64,000 nucleotides of DNA from Pseudoalteromonas rubra (GTDB lineage Bacteria > Pseudomonadota > Gammaproteobacteria > Enterobacterales > Alteromonadaceae), in the NCBI RefSeq assembly GCF_005887115.1, contig NZ_PNCJ01000016.1, positions 1 to 64,000 of the forward strand, read 5' to 3'. The translations under genes were made by a program, and so were the position numbers. Shown in pieces: positions 1 to 9,337 of this stretch. How positions within the stretch are numbered: the first letter of the stretch is position 1; every line of letters starts with the position of its first letter. Below the pieces are notes generated by a model. That model did not search any database. It was not told the origin of the DNA and saw only the letters and a program-made list of their open reading frames with translations.

Positions 1-20
1 ACCAACTGAGCTAAGGGGGA
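1..20 (-). tRNA. tRNA, 5' end only (cut by window edge)
   Basis: The reverse complement of these 20 bases reads as a tRNA 5' acceptor strand (TCCCCCT), the TA spacer and a standard D-arm start (GCTCAGTTGGT). The gene runs leftward out of the window, so the anticodon is not visible. An acceptor beginning TCC is typical of tRNA-Asn in gammaproteobacteria, but that identity is only a guess. Confidence 0.75.
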
Positions 21-161
21 AGCGTGTCTCTCAACGGGGCGAAATATTAATGACCGCTAGGCAAGGTGTCAACAATAAAAATCATTGAATTGTAAAAAAG
101 CAGCTCGTTCGTTGAATTAATGCTCGATTTGCGCCTTTTTTAGCTGCCTTTAAGCGACTTC

Positions 162-205
162 GACACTATGTGATGAGGCAAGGGGAGTATGTCCCTAATA
201 GTGTC
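162..205. repeat. Imperfect nested inverted repeat
   Basis: The arms GACACTAT (162-169) and ATAGTGTC (198-205) are perfect reverse complements 28 bp apart. Inside them AGGG and CCCT form a second, smaller pair. It could be an operator or a folded transcript leader of the leftward tRNA; no function is recognised. Confidence 0.45.
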
Positions 206-282
206 AAAATCACGAAACGTATAATTTTTGATGCTTGTGTCGTTATTTTGTTCGAAGCGAACTTTTTTTGCACTTTAACAGA

Positions 283-586
283 GATCCGATTTGTCGTCGG
301 TTCGAGATCCCGTGAAGATCCTGAAAATGATCGAATAACAATCCAGTATAATTGGAATTTATTGCACAAAAATTACCCAATATATACAGATTTATTGCAT
401 ATAAATGTTCTAAAATATATAAATTTCTTAATTATCAGTTGTTTACTTGTTTTTTGGGGTCGTTGCTCCGAATTTGCAATATTTTGATATTGGTCTAGTC
501 GCGCTGGATCTTTCCTAGAAAAGCGACTCGATCCCGATCGAATAGTTAGATGATCAGGTGCAAGGGGGCGATCCTTCAATCGGATC
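283..586. promoter_or_regulatory. Dense GATC (Dam/SeqA-type) cluster
   Basis: GATC occurs at 283, 306, 317, 329, 507, 530, 536, 552, 570 and 583. That is ten sites in about 300 bp, where roughly one is expected by chance. They fall in two groups around an AT-rich stretch. Spacings of 6-23 bp within groups fit the known preference of SeqA for paired hemimethylated sites. The cluster ends 37 bp before the inverted DnaA boxes. A replication-timing role is inferred, not shown. Confidence 0.55.
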
Positions 587-622
587 GCAAGCTAGGCCTT
601 TATTTTTAAAGGCTGTGATAAG

Positions 623-645
623 TTATCCACGGAATCTGTGGATAA
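623..645. promoter_or_regulatory. Inverted DnaA-box pair (DARS1-like core)
   Basis: TTATCCACG (623-631) and TGTGGATAA (637-645) are two near-consensus DnaA 9-mers in opposite orientation, separated by 5 bp. The same spacing and orientation recurs at 53596-53618 in the mutH/rppH gap. The element lies upstream of the MATE-uvrB operon; E. coli DARS1 is, from memory, beside uvrB. No clear third box is seen nearby. Confidence 0.6.
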
Positions 646-1141
646 CATTGTTTATTAAACTTTAAAAAGTGCTACAACGCCATATATTCCGCGGCATAGC
701 GACGATGCAAGCGTTTTGATGAAAAATAATTAGTTATTATATTTCAATGAGTTGTGAAATTTGCACCATACTGGAACGAGAAATGCACAATATGACGGAT
801 TTATTTCGTCCTCGCCCCATTGATGTGCAAAAAGTGACCCGAATCAAGCTCTGTTTTTCTAAAAAACCAACTTTTTCCTAAAAATGTTTGAGTTGGAGTG
901 AAATACCCCAATAAAACAATTTTTAATGTGCTGCCTAGCACCCGCGAACTTAACCGGTTCACTCGTTTGTCGTTAAAAAACGATATCGTCGTGTAAAGCG
1001 CCGCTTTGGGCTAAACCCAGGTGGCAGTACTAAACGTAATACATAACAGCTGTTTTATCCGTACAGGCTGGATGTTTAATTAAGTGCATCATCCAAAGTG
1101 ATCCATTAGAATACTCGCTTCCAAATGAGGTAAAGCAAACT

Positions 1142-2521
1142 ATGTCCGCAGTTCGTCAATCAAATCCCGGTAGTGATATTCTCAATGGGTCAATCGTGGA
1201 AACGCTCAGACGTATGACCGTTCCTATGATTTTTGGCATGATCACTCTGATGAGTTTTAACTTAATCGACACTTTTTTTATCAGCTTACTCGGTACTGAG
1301 CCTCTCGCGGCGGTGAGTTTTACTTTCCCTGTTACTTTTACTGTTATTAGTCTTGCCATCGGGCTGGGTATTGGCACATCTGCGGTCATTGCAAAAGCCT
1401 TAGGTGCTAACAACATGGAAGAAGCTAAATTCGATGGCTTTGTTGCACTGCTGGTATCCGCGGTGATGGTGGCAATTTTATCAGCCATCGGTTACGCATC
1501 AATAGAGCCTATTTTTACCTTGCTGGGTGCCAGTGCGCAAACCATGCCTTATATCTATGACTATATTTCAATCTGGTTTGCGGGCGCTGTGTTTCTGATT
1601 ATGCCCATGATTGGTAACTCTATCCTCAGAGCCAGCGGTGATACTAAAACGCCCAGTCTGATTATGGGTCTGGGCGGACTGATCAATGCCATTTTGGATC
1701 CCTTGCTGATTTTTGGCTATGGTCCATTTCCTGAGTTAGGTGTCAAAGGGGCGGCGATTGCCAGCGTAATTGCCTGGAGCGTAGGCGTCGTATTTATTTT
1801 ATATTTGCTGGCAGTTAAAAAGCGCTTACTACAAATTAGCAGTCCGCAGCAAAGCATCACCCAGGCGACCAGTAAAATATTGAAGATTGGATTGCCAGCT
1901 GCAGGGGCTAACATGCTCACGCCAATAGCGATGGCTGTCATGACGGCTATCATTGCTACCTATGGTGCAGAAGCTGTGGCCGCTTTTGGTGTTGGCAGCC
2001 GTATCGAATCCATCGCCAGTTTGGTGGTGCTAGCATTGTCTATGACTCTGCCTCCTTTTGTCAGTCAAAATTTCGGTGCACAGAAATATCAGCGAGTTGA
2101 AGACGCATACCGTACCACCCTGAAGTTTGTTATGGCCTGGCAATTTGGCATCTATGTACTGCTCATAGCGGCTGCTCATTGGATAAGTCAGGCCTTTGGT
2201 GATGAGCCACAAGTCGTCGAAATTATTAAGCTATTTATCTACACCTTACCCTTAAGTTACGGCTTGCAAGGGGTCATTATCCTGACCAACTCATCATTCA
2301 ATGCATTGCACAAGCCAATGCGTGCACTGGTATTAAGTGTGGTTAGGTTGTTTGTCTTCTATATACCCTGTGCCTATCTGGGGTCTCACTTTGCAGGAAT
2401 TCAGGGGCTTTTTATCGGTGCTGCATTTGGTAATCTATTTACTGCCATATTGGCGTATAAATGGTTCACCAGTACGCTTTCGGCAATGCAGCAGTGCACA
2501 CGACAGGAGGAAGTGGTATGA
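1142..2521 (+). CDS. MATE-family multidrug/cation efflux transporter (VmrA-like)
   Basis: A 459-residue inner-membrane protein with the twelve-helix composition and internal duplication of MATE (NorM/DinF-type) antiporters, which export cationic drugs using Na+ or H+ gradients. The N-terminal half carries the typical [20 protein letters not shown] helix and the later [14 protein letters not shown] segment; the second half repeats the pattern ([13 protein letters not shown]). A GAGGT ribosome site precedes the ATG. The TGA stop overlaps the uvrB ATG as ATGA, so the two are translationally coupled. It resembles Vibrio VmrA/VcmN more than NorM, but the substrate cannot be read from sequence. Confidence 0.9.
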   Translation: MSAVRQSNPGSDILNGSIVETLRRMTVPMIFGMITLMSFNLIDTFFISLLGTEPLAAVSFTFPVTFTVISLAIGLGIGTSAVIAKALGANNMEEAKFDGFVALLVSAVMVAILSAIGYASIEPIFTLLGASAQTMPYIYDYISIWFAGAVFLIMPMIGNSILRASGDTKTPSLIMGLGGLINAILDPLLIFGYGPFPELGVKGAAIASVIAWSVGVVFILYLLAVKKRLLQISSPQQSITQATSKILKIGLPAAGANMLTPIAMAVMTAIIATYGAEAVAAFGVGSRIESIASLVVLALSMTLPPFVSQNFGAQKYQRVEDAYRTTLKFVMAWQFGIYVLLIAAAHWISQAFGDEPQVVEIIKLFIYTLPLSYGLQGVIILTNSSFNALHKPMRALVLSVVRLFVFYIPCAYLGSHFAGIQGLFIGAAFGNLFTAILAYKWFTSTLSAMQQCTRQEEVV

Positions 2522-4530
2522 GTGATGTGTTTGACCTGGTTTCGGACTTTTCACCCAGCGGTGATCAGCCGACGGCAATAGCTCAGCTCTGTGATGGGCT
2601 AGAAGCGGGTCTGGCCCACCAGACTCTGCTGGGGGCAACCGGGACTGGTAAAACGTTTACCATGGCTAATATTATCCATACCCTGAATCGGCCTACCATC
2701 ATCATGGCCCATAATAAAACACTAGCGGCGCAGTTATATGGTGAGATGAAAGAATTTTTCCCTAATAACGCGGTTGAATATTTTGTCTCTTACTATGATT
2801 ATTACCAGCCAGAAGCTTATGTGGTGGCCAGTGATACCTTTATAGAGAAAGATGCGTCAATCAATGAGCACATCGAGCAGATGCGCTTGTCAGCGACAAA
2901 AGCTCTGCTGGAGCGTCGGGATACGATAATTGTTGCATCTGTCTCTGCCATTTATGGTTTGGGCGATCCAGATTCATATATGAAGATGATGTTGTTGCTT
3001 AAAGTGGGCGAAACCATGGAACAGCGCGCAATGCTCAGGCGTTTGGCTGAACTTCAGTACACTCGAAACGATATGGATTTTAGCCGCGGCACATATCGGG
3101 TCAGAGGCGAGGTAATTGATATCTTCCCCGCAGAATCAGACACCTATGCTATCAGAGTGGAAATGTTCGATGAAGAGATCGAACGCATTAGCATGTTTGA
3201 TCCCCTCACCGGCGCGGTAGAAAAGCACTTAGTGCGGGCCACCATTTATCCCAAAACCCACTATGTTACACCGCGCGAAAAAATCCTTGATGCGATTGAA
3301 AAAATCAAATTAGAGCTCAAAGAGCGTCGCAATAAGTTGTTGACAGATAATCGCTTGATAGAAGAGCAAAGAGTCGCGCAGCGCACGCAATATGATATCG
3401 AAATGATGACCGAGCTGGGTTATTGCTCAGGCATCGAAAACTACAGCCGATACTTATCCGGGCGTGCACCTGGCGAGCCACCCCCGACATTGCTGGACTA
3501 TTTGCCAGATGATGCTCTGATGATCATCGACGAATCTCATGTCACCGTTTCACAGATTGGCGCCATGTATAAGGGAGATCGCAGCCGCAAAGAGAACTTA
3601 GTTGAGTACGGATTCAGGCTACCTTCTGCCATGGATAACCGTCCACTGAAGTTTGAAGAGTTTGAAGCGATTGCACCACAGACGATTTATGTTTCTGCTA
3701 CGCCGGGAGATTATGAACTCACTAGGTCCAGTGGTGAAGTCGCCGAGCAGGTGATCCGTCCTACAGGGCTGTTAGACCCTGAACTGGAAGTGCGCCCCGT
3801 TGCGACTCAGGTTGATGATCTCTTATCTGAAATCTATCGACGAGTCGAGCTCAAGGAGCGTGTTCTGGTCACAACACTGACCAAGCGCATGGCAGAAGAC
3901 CTTACCGATTACCTCAATGATCATGATGTCCGGGTTCGTTATTTACATTCTGACATTGATACTGTCGAACGGATGGAAATTATCCGGGACCTGCGTAAAG
4001 GTGTATTTGACGTATTAGTTGGTATTAACTTACTGCGTGAGGGTCTGGATATGCCAGAGGTTTCACTGGTCGCGATTTTGGATGCGGATAAAGAGGGCTT
4101 CTTGCGCTCAACACGGTCACTGATTCAGACAATTGGTCGGGCCGCGCGACACATCAATGGTAAAGCCATCTTATATGGGGATTCGATCACCAAATCTATG
4201 CGTCAGGCAATTGATGAAACGGAGCGACGTCGGGCCATTCAACATGCTTACAATGAAAAGCATGGTTTAAAACCACAAGCCTTGGTGAAGAAAATCACTG
4301 ATGTGATGGATCTGGGTGAAGAAGTCTCGGCAGAGCAGTCTAAAGCAATGCCGAAAGTGTCGAAAAAGACAGCACCTTCTAAGCAAACACATAGTGTCGC
4401 TGAATTGACTGAGCAGATAAAACAGCTAGAGTCTCAGATGATGCAACACGCACGTGAGCTGGAGTTCGAGAAGGCCGCTGCGATACGGGATGAAGTCCAC
4501 CTGTTGCAGCAACAGTTGCTGAAAAGCTAA
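2518..4530 (+). CDS. uvrB: UvrABC excinuclease subunit B
   Basis: UvrB verifies DNA damage after UvrA loading and positions UvrC for incision in nucleotide excision repair. The start at 2518 gives 670 residues, close to the 673 of E. coli, and has an AGGAGG site 7 bp upstream; longer upstream frames are extensions into the MATE gene. Visible landmarks are Walker A (GATGTGKT, near residue 40), the damage-probing beta-hairpin ([10 protein letters not shown], near residue 95), helicase motifs ([47 protein letters not shown]) and the C-terminal UVR motif that binds UvrC (last 40 residues). It overlaps the MATE gene by 4 bp. Confidence 0.98.
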   Translation: MSDVFDLVSDFSPSGDQPTAIAQLCDGLEAGLAHQTLLGATGTGKTFTMANIIHTLNRPTIIMAHNKTLAAQLYGEMKEFFPNNAVEYFVSYYDYYQPEAYVVASDTFIEKDASINEHIEQMRLSATKALLERRDTIIVASVSAIYGLGDPDSYMKMMLLLKVGETMEQRAMLRRLAELQYTRNDMDFSRGTYRVRGEVIDIFPAESDTYAIRVEMFDEEIERISMFDPLTGAVEKHLVRATIYPKTHYVTPREKILDAIEKIKLELKERRNKLLTDNRLIEEQRVAQRTQYDIEMMTELGYCSGIENYSRYLSGRAPGEPPPTLLDYLPDDALMIIDESHVTVSQIGAMYKGDRSRKENLVEYGFRLPSAMDNRPLKFEEFEAIAPQTIYVSATPGDYELTRSSGEVAEQVIRPTGLLDPELEVRPVATQVDDLLSEIYRRVELKERVLVTTLTKRMAEDLTDYLNDHDVRVRYLHSDIDTVERMEIIRDLRKGVFDVLVGINLLREGLDMPEVSLVAILDADKEGFLRSTRSLIQTIGRAARHINGKAILYGDSITKSMRQAIDETERRRAIQHAYNEKHGLKPQALVKKITDVMDLGEEVSAEQSKAMPKVSKKTAPSKQTHSVAELTEQIKQLESQMMQHARELEFEKAAAIRDEVHLLQQQLLKS

Positions 4531-4536
4531 TACATT

Positions 4537-4561
4537 AAAGCGCAGCAAGTGCTGCGCTTTT
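4537..4561. terminator. Bidirectional terminator between uvrB and the OMP gene
   Basis: A 10-bp perfect stem (AAAGCGCAGC / GCTGCGCTTT) with a 4-nt loop, T-rich on both strands. It serves uvrB and the converging outer-membrane gene. Confidence 0.85.
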
Positions 4562-4572
4562 AACTGTTTTAT

Positions 4573-5178
4573 TTAGAAACGGTAGCTGACACCTAAACCT
4601 AAGTTTGTTGTGTCCAGGTCACCCATATCCAGGTATTGAATACTGGCGTTAACCGACATCCCATTATCCCAATCGTATTGCCAGCCGGCTTCTGTCAGGA
4701 AGCTTATGCCATCTTCTTCAACCATGGTTTTGCCTTTGTAGCCAATTTCATAGTCGTAATAATGCGCGCCGAGCTTCGCATACAGATAATTATTATCAGT
4801 AAGCTGGTACTGACCTTTCACAGCCAAGACAAAGTTGTCATAGTCTAACTCGTTTGCACCAAGGCCAAACAAGGCTTTATCGTTGCGTGTACAAGTGAAC
4901 TTATCATCGCTATCGTCCTTACATTCCCATTCATCCGCTTCCATACCTGTGTTGTAAGCAGCTTCCAGCGCCCAGGTCGAATCATATTGATAGTTGTAGT
5001 AAAAGTATACATGTGTAACACCATCACCATCCTGATCTGAGCTATTGTAAGAGGCACTGCCGCCAAATAGTTGTGCACCTATGCGGTGCTGTTCATCATG
5101 CTGTGCAGCCTGTGATGCAAAAGAGGCTGAAACTGCAAAAACCAGTGAGAGGAGAGATAAAGATTTCATTGCTGTCAT
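4573..5178 (-). CDS. Small outer-membrane beta-barrel protein
   Basis: 201 residues with a signal peptide (about residues 1-25, cleavage after SQA), then alternating aromatic/polar strands and a C-terminal phenylalanine (GLGVSYRF) typical of BAM-dependent outer-membrane barrels. It is of the 8-strand OmpA/OmpW-like size, close to the YfaZ-type 'porin family/outer membrane beta-barrel' group. One predicted loop is strongly acidic and holds two cysteines (ECKDDSDDKFTC), which could form a disulfide at the surface. The ATG at 5169 (MKSLSLL) is an equally good start. Single gene; function unknown. Confidence 0.75.
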   Translation of the reverse strand: MTAMKSLSLLSLVFAVSASFASQAAQHDEQHRIGAQLFGGSASYNSSDQDGDGVTHVYFYYNYQYDSTWALEAAYNTGMEADEWECKDDSDDKFTCTRNDKALFGLGANELDYDNFVLAVKGQYQLTDNNYLYAKLGAHYYDYEIGYKGKTMVEEDGISFLTEAGWQYDWDNGMSVNASIQYLDMGDLDTTNLGLGVSYRF

Positions 5179-5290
5179 TCCGTTTGATTAACTTGCTGAC
5201 AAGTTTATTCAGACTCCTTGTGAGAGTCTGTTTGTGGGGTGTCATAAAGTGTAAGCGCTTGTATGATAGCTGTACGTACATATGGATCGG

Positions 5291-6127
5291 TTAGTCGGCA
5301 CGGTGAAAACCACGGCTGATTTGTTGCAGATCTGCCTCCTTAACAGGGTTTGAGGGCGTATTGCTTCTGATCAGAACAATGTCTATCGCAGGTAAGGGGG
5401 GTAAACCCTGAACATTCAGGAGCGGAAGGCCCTCTGCGCTACTATGGGCCAGTGCGCCAATTGCTAACCCGGCTTTAACCAGAGCGCGTAATGCTGAGGC
5501 ACTTTGGCAGTTTGCAATGACCTTAAATGTGCGCTCCTGCTTCATTAAACCCTCGATGGCGGCCTGATGGAAGCGACAGTCTCGTTGAAATACGGCGAGC
5601 GAAAAAGATGTTTCTGGATGCCAAGTGCCAACCCATACCCCTTGATCATGGTATAGGAATAATCCTTCCTCGGAGTCAGGGCTTCGAGTGATCACACCCA
5701 AATCCAGTTCACCCTGATCCAGCGCGTCTTTTATCCGATTGCTGGACATGCAGTGAATATCAAGCTCGAGGTTCTGCCATAGTTGATGCAGCTGAGCGGT
5801 GAGTGAAGGCAAAATGGTGTCAGCATAATCGTCAGGGCAACCCAGTCTGATAAGTGTAGGTCGCTCACTTTGACGCATATATGCCAGAGTATCATCGTGC
5901 AATCTAACCAATTGTTTTGCGTAACGCATTAAGGTATGCCCATCCTGTGTCAGGTGCAGCTTACGGCCTGATTTTTCAAACAGAGGCTTACCTACATCTT
6001 CCTGAAGTTTTTTCATCTGCATACTAATGGCTGATTGAGTACGGTGTAGCTGGTTAGCTGCACGAGTAAAGCTGTCGTTTTCGACGCAAGCGATAAAGCT
6101 TCGCAATGATTCTATGTCCATACCCAT
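5291..6127 (-). CDS. LysR-family transcriptional regulator
   Basis: 278 residues. The N-terminal winged helix-turn-helix (residues about 4-62, FTRAANQLHRTQSAISMQMKKLQEDVGKPLFEKSGRK) is canonical LysR. The remainder is a periplasmic-binding-like effector domain, somewhat short at the C-terminus. It is divergent from the GST gene across a roughly 100-bp gap, so the GST gene is the natural candidate target. Initiation at 6121 (MDIESL) is equally possible. The inducer is unknown. Confidence 0.88.
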   Translation of the reverse strand: MGMDIESLRSFIACVENDSFTRAANQLHRTQSAISMQMKKLQEDVGKPLFEKSGRKLHLTQDGHTLMRYAKQLVRLHDDTLAYMRQSERPTLIRLGCPDDYADTILPSLTAQLHQLWQNLELDIHCMSSNRIKDALDQGELDLGVITRSPDSEEGLFLYHDQGVWVGTWHPETSFSLAVFQRDCRFHQAAIEGLMKQERTFKVIANCQSASALRALVKAGLAIGALAHSSAEGLPLLNVQGLPPLPAIDIVLIRSNTPSNPVKEADLQQISRGFHRAD

Positions 6128-6231
6128 AAGATTTCTTGATGTTTGATATTAGAATTATCCGTTGGTTTCGGTTAATAAAGCAACTTAAAGTGGAAGCTGC
6201 AAAAATTATCGCTATCGAAATAAGGAAGACT

Positions 6232-6888
6232 ATGAAGCTTTATATCGGCAACAAAAATTACTCTACCTGGTCTTTGAGGGCTTGGTTATTACTTGAAAAA
6301 TCGGGTTTAAATTTCCAGGAAACCTTGTTAAAACTAGAGACAGACGCGTTTTATCAGGCCTTGTCTGGTGTTAGCCCAACCAACAAAGTACCGCTTCTTA
6401 TTGATGGAGATGTGGTTGTCTGGGAGTCTCTGGCAATCTGCGAATACATCAACGAGACTTATCTTTCGGGGAGGGCCTGGCCTGCGAATCCTGAGCTACG
6501 TGCCCGTGCACGTTCACTCAGTAGTGAAATGCACAGCGGCTTTTTGGCGCTCAGATCGGAAATGCCAATGAATATTCGGGCGAAACGTCATGTGAACTTA
6601 TCTGCGGCAGCGCAAAAAGACATAGAAAGGATTACACAAATTTGGCGAGAACAATTGCAGGAATTTGGCCAGCAGGGGGGTTGGCTATTTGGTGACTGGA
6701 GTATTGTCGACGCAATGTTTGCACCGGTTGTAATGCGATTTCTAACTTATGGCATTGAGCCTGGACCAGAAGCAAGTGCGTATATGGAAAAAGTACTTAC
6801 TTGCCCTGCCATTCAGAGGTGGCGCGCAGACGCGCTGCTTGAGCAGGATATAGTACCAAGTGATGAAGCTGGCATTCCAAGTGACTAA
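6232..6888 (+). CDS. Glutathione S-transferase family protein
   Basis: 218 residues from the ATG at 6232, chosen because AAGGAAG lies just upstream and the thioredoxin-like fold begins at once (MKLYIGNKNYSTWSLRAW). The N-terminal domain has the cis-proline region KVPLLIDGD and the glutathione gamma-Glu contact WESLAICEY; the rest is the helical GST_C domain. The STWSLRAW stretch with serine at the catalytic position resembles the zeta/YfcF-type group. Likely cytosolic, in detoxification or small-molecule isomerisation; substrate unknown. Divergent from a LysR regulator. Confidence 0.85.
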   Translation: MKLYIGNKNYSTWSLRAWLLLEKSGLNFQETLLKLETDAFYQALSGVSPTNKVPLLIDGDVVVWESLAICEYINETYLSGRAWPANPELRARARSLSSEMHSGFLALRSEMPMNIRAKRHVNLSAAAQKDIERITQIWREQLQEFGQQGGWLFGDWSIVDAMFAPVVMRFLTYGIEPGPEASAYMEKVLTCPAIQRWRADALLEQDIVPSDEAGIPSD

Positions 6889-6987
6889 TGTAAGGCGCAG
6901 GTATTAATATCGGGGTTATCTGCATACTGTGTCCTTATTTGGGTAATATACTTATTGTTGTATGTTGATCAATAATGGATATGTCTA

Positions 6988-7464
6988 ATGCTGACCCCAG
7001 TTACCTCCCATAATCAAACCATCTATCATAATCTGGCGCAGGCTTATGAGGCTGAATTTTCTCCTCTTACAGATAAAAGCCCTGGCCCTGACGGCGTATT
7101 TGCATTAGATACTTTGCTGGACGATAACGTGAGGGGATATTTATGTTATGTCAACAAAACCCCGGTAGGATTGGCAGCGATAGCGCAGCATCAGGAAAGA
7201 GAGTTTGAAGTTTGTGAGTTTTATATAGTACCTCGTTTTCGCAAAGCTGGGCTCGGCGCTCGGTTTGCTCGCGCTATCTGGGCGAACTCTCCGGGTCTGT
7301 GGACCATTAAGCAGATTGCTGGTGCCGACTATGCAACGCAATTCTGGCGTCGTGCAATTGCTCAAGCCGGCATAGAAGAGATGGAAGAAGACACCTACCA
7401 TGACCCATACTGGGGCACAGTGATGCGCCAGCGATTCAGATACGATATGTCATCGTCTAACTGA
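6988..7464 (+). CDS. GNAT-family N-acetyltransferase
   Basis: 158 residues of a single GNAT domain. The acetyl-CoA pyrophosphate loop is visible as EFYIVPRFRKAGLGARFARAIW (about residues 76-98; R-x-x-G-x-G/A variant RKAGLG). C-terminal strands contain WRRAIAQAGIEEMEEDTYHDPYWGTVMRQRF. It is tail to tail with the alcohol dehydrogenase gene, only 9 bp apart. The substrate cannot be inferred. The ribosome site is weak, so the exact start is uncertain. Confidence 0.75.
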   Translation: MLTPVTSHNQTIYHNLAQAYEAEFSPLTDKSPGPDGVFALDTLLDDNVRGYLCYVNKTPVGLAAIAQHQEREFEVCEFYIVPRFRKAGLGARFARAIWANSPGLWTIKQIAGADYATQFWRRAIAQAGIEEMEEDTYHDPYWGTVMRQRFRYDMSSSN

Positions 7465-7473
7465 GTTAGGCTG

Positions 7474-8670
7474 TCAGGCGCGTATCTGTGTCAGGATGTG
7501 CTGGCAGTCTGGCAGCGCCATAAAGTGTGGCACTGGGTAATCTGGGTGTGCCTCTTCAAGTGCCAGGACTGCCAGTGACCTAATATCGTCACTGATTACT
7601 TCACTGAGGTGAGCCTGAATGTTGAGCTGCGCCAGCAATTGCGTGATGTGTGTGATGAGATCTTGCGCTTGTCGTTCAACAGGGTAATCCAAAGAAGTCA
7701 GATTACAATAACGGGCTATCGTGGCCAACTGATGGTGTATTCTGCTCCCATACCAATGCAGAACTGGTAACAGCAATACTGCGTTTGCCAGGCCGTGTGG
7801 GGTGCCATATTTAGCTGTGAGCTGGTGTGAAATAGCATGTACATAGCCCACCGATGTTCGTGTAAATGCTTGTCCCGCTAAGAAAGAGGCATAGAGCAGC
7901 TTTTCTCTTGCTTGCAAGTTTTGACCATCAGAGTAAGCAATGGGCAGGTGGCAGAAGATAAGCTCACATGCCTCGAGTGCTTTGTCATTCGTCAGCTTAG
8001 TCGCATTTATGCTTAAGATGGCTTCGATGGCGTGAGTCAATGCATCGATAGCGGTAGTTGCCGTTATTCCGGCCGGCAAACTGGTTGTGAGTTGACTCAG
8101 CAGAACAGCGCGCTGTGGAACCAGACAAAAGTCTGCGGCAGCGAGCTTCTTACCCCTTTTTTCGTCATTGAACACAGCTGCAACCGTTGTTTCAGACCCC
8201 GTGCCAGCTGTGGTTGGTATTGCAATGTTAGGGGGCAGTGGTTTAAGCACCTTAAACAAACCCGAAAAGGCGTCAACGGAGCGTTTTGGCCGAGCAGTCC
8301 GAGCACCAATGAGCTTTGCCGCATCCAGTACCGAGCCACCCCCGACACTGATAATCGCCTTGCACTTATTTGAAAGGTAGGTTTGATAGCCTTGTTCTAT
8401 GTTTTCTACCGTGGGGTTAGCCTGAACTTGATCATAAACGACAGGGCGCAGGTTTTGAGCCTCCAGTGCGGTAATGACGGGTGAAATGACGCTTAGCTCA
8501 TTCAGGACTTTGTCTGTTACCAGCAAGACCTGAGCGTCATGTGGTAAAGTCAGATCTTGAATCGCGCTGTTAAGCCCCGTTAACCCTTGGTAAAGCTTTG
8601 GTGCCGGAATACCAATAAATCTGACAATGCATTTCAGTAAAAAGTGATAGCAGCGATAGAGTAGGCGCAT
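7474..8670 (-). CDS. Iron-containing (group III) alcohol dehydrogenase
   Basis: 398 residues of the Fe-ADH superfamily, which oxidises alcohols or reduces aldehydes with NAD(P). The dinucleotide-binding SVGGGSVLDAAKLIG (about residues 108-122) and PTTAGTGSE segments are present. The metal site is also seen: D and H within TAIDALTHAIEA, then HAISHQL and GTPHGLANA. A 20-residue hydrophobic N-terminal extension (MRLLYRCYHFLLKCIVRFIG) may be an amphipathic or membrane anchor and is unusual for this soluble family. Single gene; substrate unknown. Confidence 0.88.
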   Translation of the reverse strand: MRLLYRCYHFLLKCIVRFIGIPAPKLYQGLTGLNSAIQDLTLPHDAQVLLVTDKVLNELSVISPVITALEAQNLRPVVYDQVQANPTVENIEQGYQTYLSNKCKAIISVGGGSVLDAAKLIGARTARPKRSVDAFSGLFKVLKPLPPNIAIPTTAGTGSETTVAAVFNDEKRGKKLAAADFCLVPQRAVLLSQLTTSLPAGITATTAIDALTHAIEAILSINATKLTNDKALEACELIFCHLPIAYSDGQNLQAREKLLYASFLAGQAFTRTSVGYVHAISHQLTAKYGTPHGLANAVLLLPVLHWYGSRIHHQLATIARYCNLTSLDYPVERQAQDLITHITQLLAQLNIQAHLSEVISDDIRSLAVLALEEAHPDYPVPHFMALPDCQHILTQIRA

Positions 8671-8784
8671 AACCCGGATGGCTCAAGTGGTTTTTTATTG
8701 CACAAAAGCATAGCTGAAAGTGCCTGTGTAAGGCAAAGTTTTAGTGTGGCAGGTAGTTGAAATCGCGTTGCTATAGAAGGAGGG

Positions 8785-8808
8785 TGAGCCAGCGTGAGTG
8801 CTGGCTCA
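8785..8808. terminator. Hairpin downstream of the 119-residue gene
   Basis: A perfect 9-bp stem (TGAGCCAGC / GCTGGCTCA) with a 6-nt loop, 12 bp past the stop of the leftward small gene. No strong T-run follows on the minus strand, so termination is plausible but not certain. Confidence 0.45.
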
Positions 8809-8819
8809 TATGCAGAGAA

Positions 8820-9179
8820 TTAAACAACTCCGCGTGGTAGGCGGCAGTCATGGTCCTTTTCTGCCAGCTCAATGATCCAGGCTTCTTCTGCGGTGTAGCC
8901 ATCTTCATTTGCTTTGACAACCGTGAACGGGGCTGCTTTTTTAACCGCTGGCGCTGCTGCCTTGGTTGTTGCTTTTTTCTTTGGCGCAGGTTGTTCTGTC
9001 GCGGCTGCTCCTGAAGTTAGCTCTTCGGTTAAAGCTGCTACATCTGCCAGACGCATATTTTTACCACCGTCAATGCTGTACCAGCCTGGTTTAGTGGTGA
9101 TCTCTGGCTTTTTGCCGTTTGCGGCTTCATATGCGGCTTCAAATGCACTTAAAACTTCAGTTTTATCTAGTTTACTCAT
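8820..9179 (-). CDS. Conserved-looking small Ala/Lys-rich protein, function unknown
   Basis: 119 residues in three parts. First is a folded-looking N-terminal segment (1-53, SKLDKTEVLSAFEAAYEAAN..GWYSIDGGKNMRLADVAALTEEL). Then comes a low-complexity basic linker (about 58-85, PAPKKKATTKAAAPAVKKAA) like those of histone-H1-type or nucleoid-associated proteins. Last is a short C-terminal segment (TAEEAWIIELAEKDHDCRLPRGVV). No signal peptide or membrane helix. I do not recognise the family; DNA binding is only suggested by the linker. Single gene with its own upstream region. Confidence 0.7.
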   Translation of the reverse strand: MSKLDKTEVLSAFEAAYEAANGKKPEITTKPGWYSIDGGKNMRLADVAALTEELTSGAAATEQPAPKKKATTKAAAPAVKKAAPFTVVKANEDGYTAEEAWIIELAEKDHDCRLPRGVV

Positions 9180-9337
9180 CGTAAATCCCAGTCGTGTTAT
9201 ACGCGGATACGCAGGTTAAGATTAAACGATATTTATACCTATTTTTGAGTAATTTTTCAATTTTTTGCGTTTTTAAGCTCTGATTCATCGCAAATCAGTC
9301 CCTACTCAAGGGGGATATATCCAACTTTTGGATTAAT

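Larger units (their letters stand above)
21..1141. other. 1.1 kb non-coding region between a tRNA and the MATE gene
   Basis: No convincing gene was found on either strand. The stretch holds an 8-bp inverted repeat (162-205), ten GATC sites between 283 and 586, an AT-rich segment (about 355-440), several short palindromes (528-541, 568-588, 596-613) and an inverted pair of DnaA boxes (623-645). The last 450 bases before the MATE gene show no recognised riboswitch or clear promoter. Confidence 0.7.

Noticed and set aside
170..487. 105-codon plus-strand open frame (and its antisense partner) in the first kilobase
   Set aside because: Composition is not protein-like, there is no ribosome site, and it runs through the inverted repeat and the GATC cluster. 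No domain is recognised.
283..645. Chromosomal replication origin (oriC)
   Set aside because: GATC density and DnaA boxes fit, but only two good boxes are present and the neighbours are not those of known gammaproteobacterial origins. A regulatory DnaA element is the more cautious reading.
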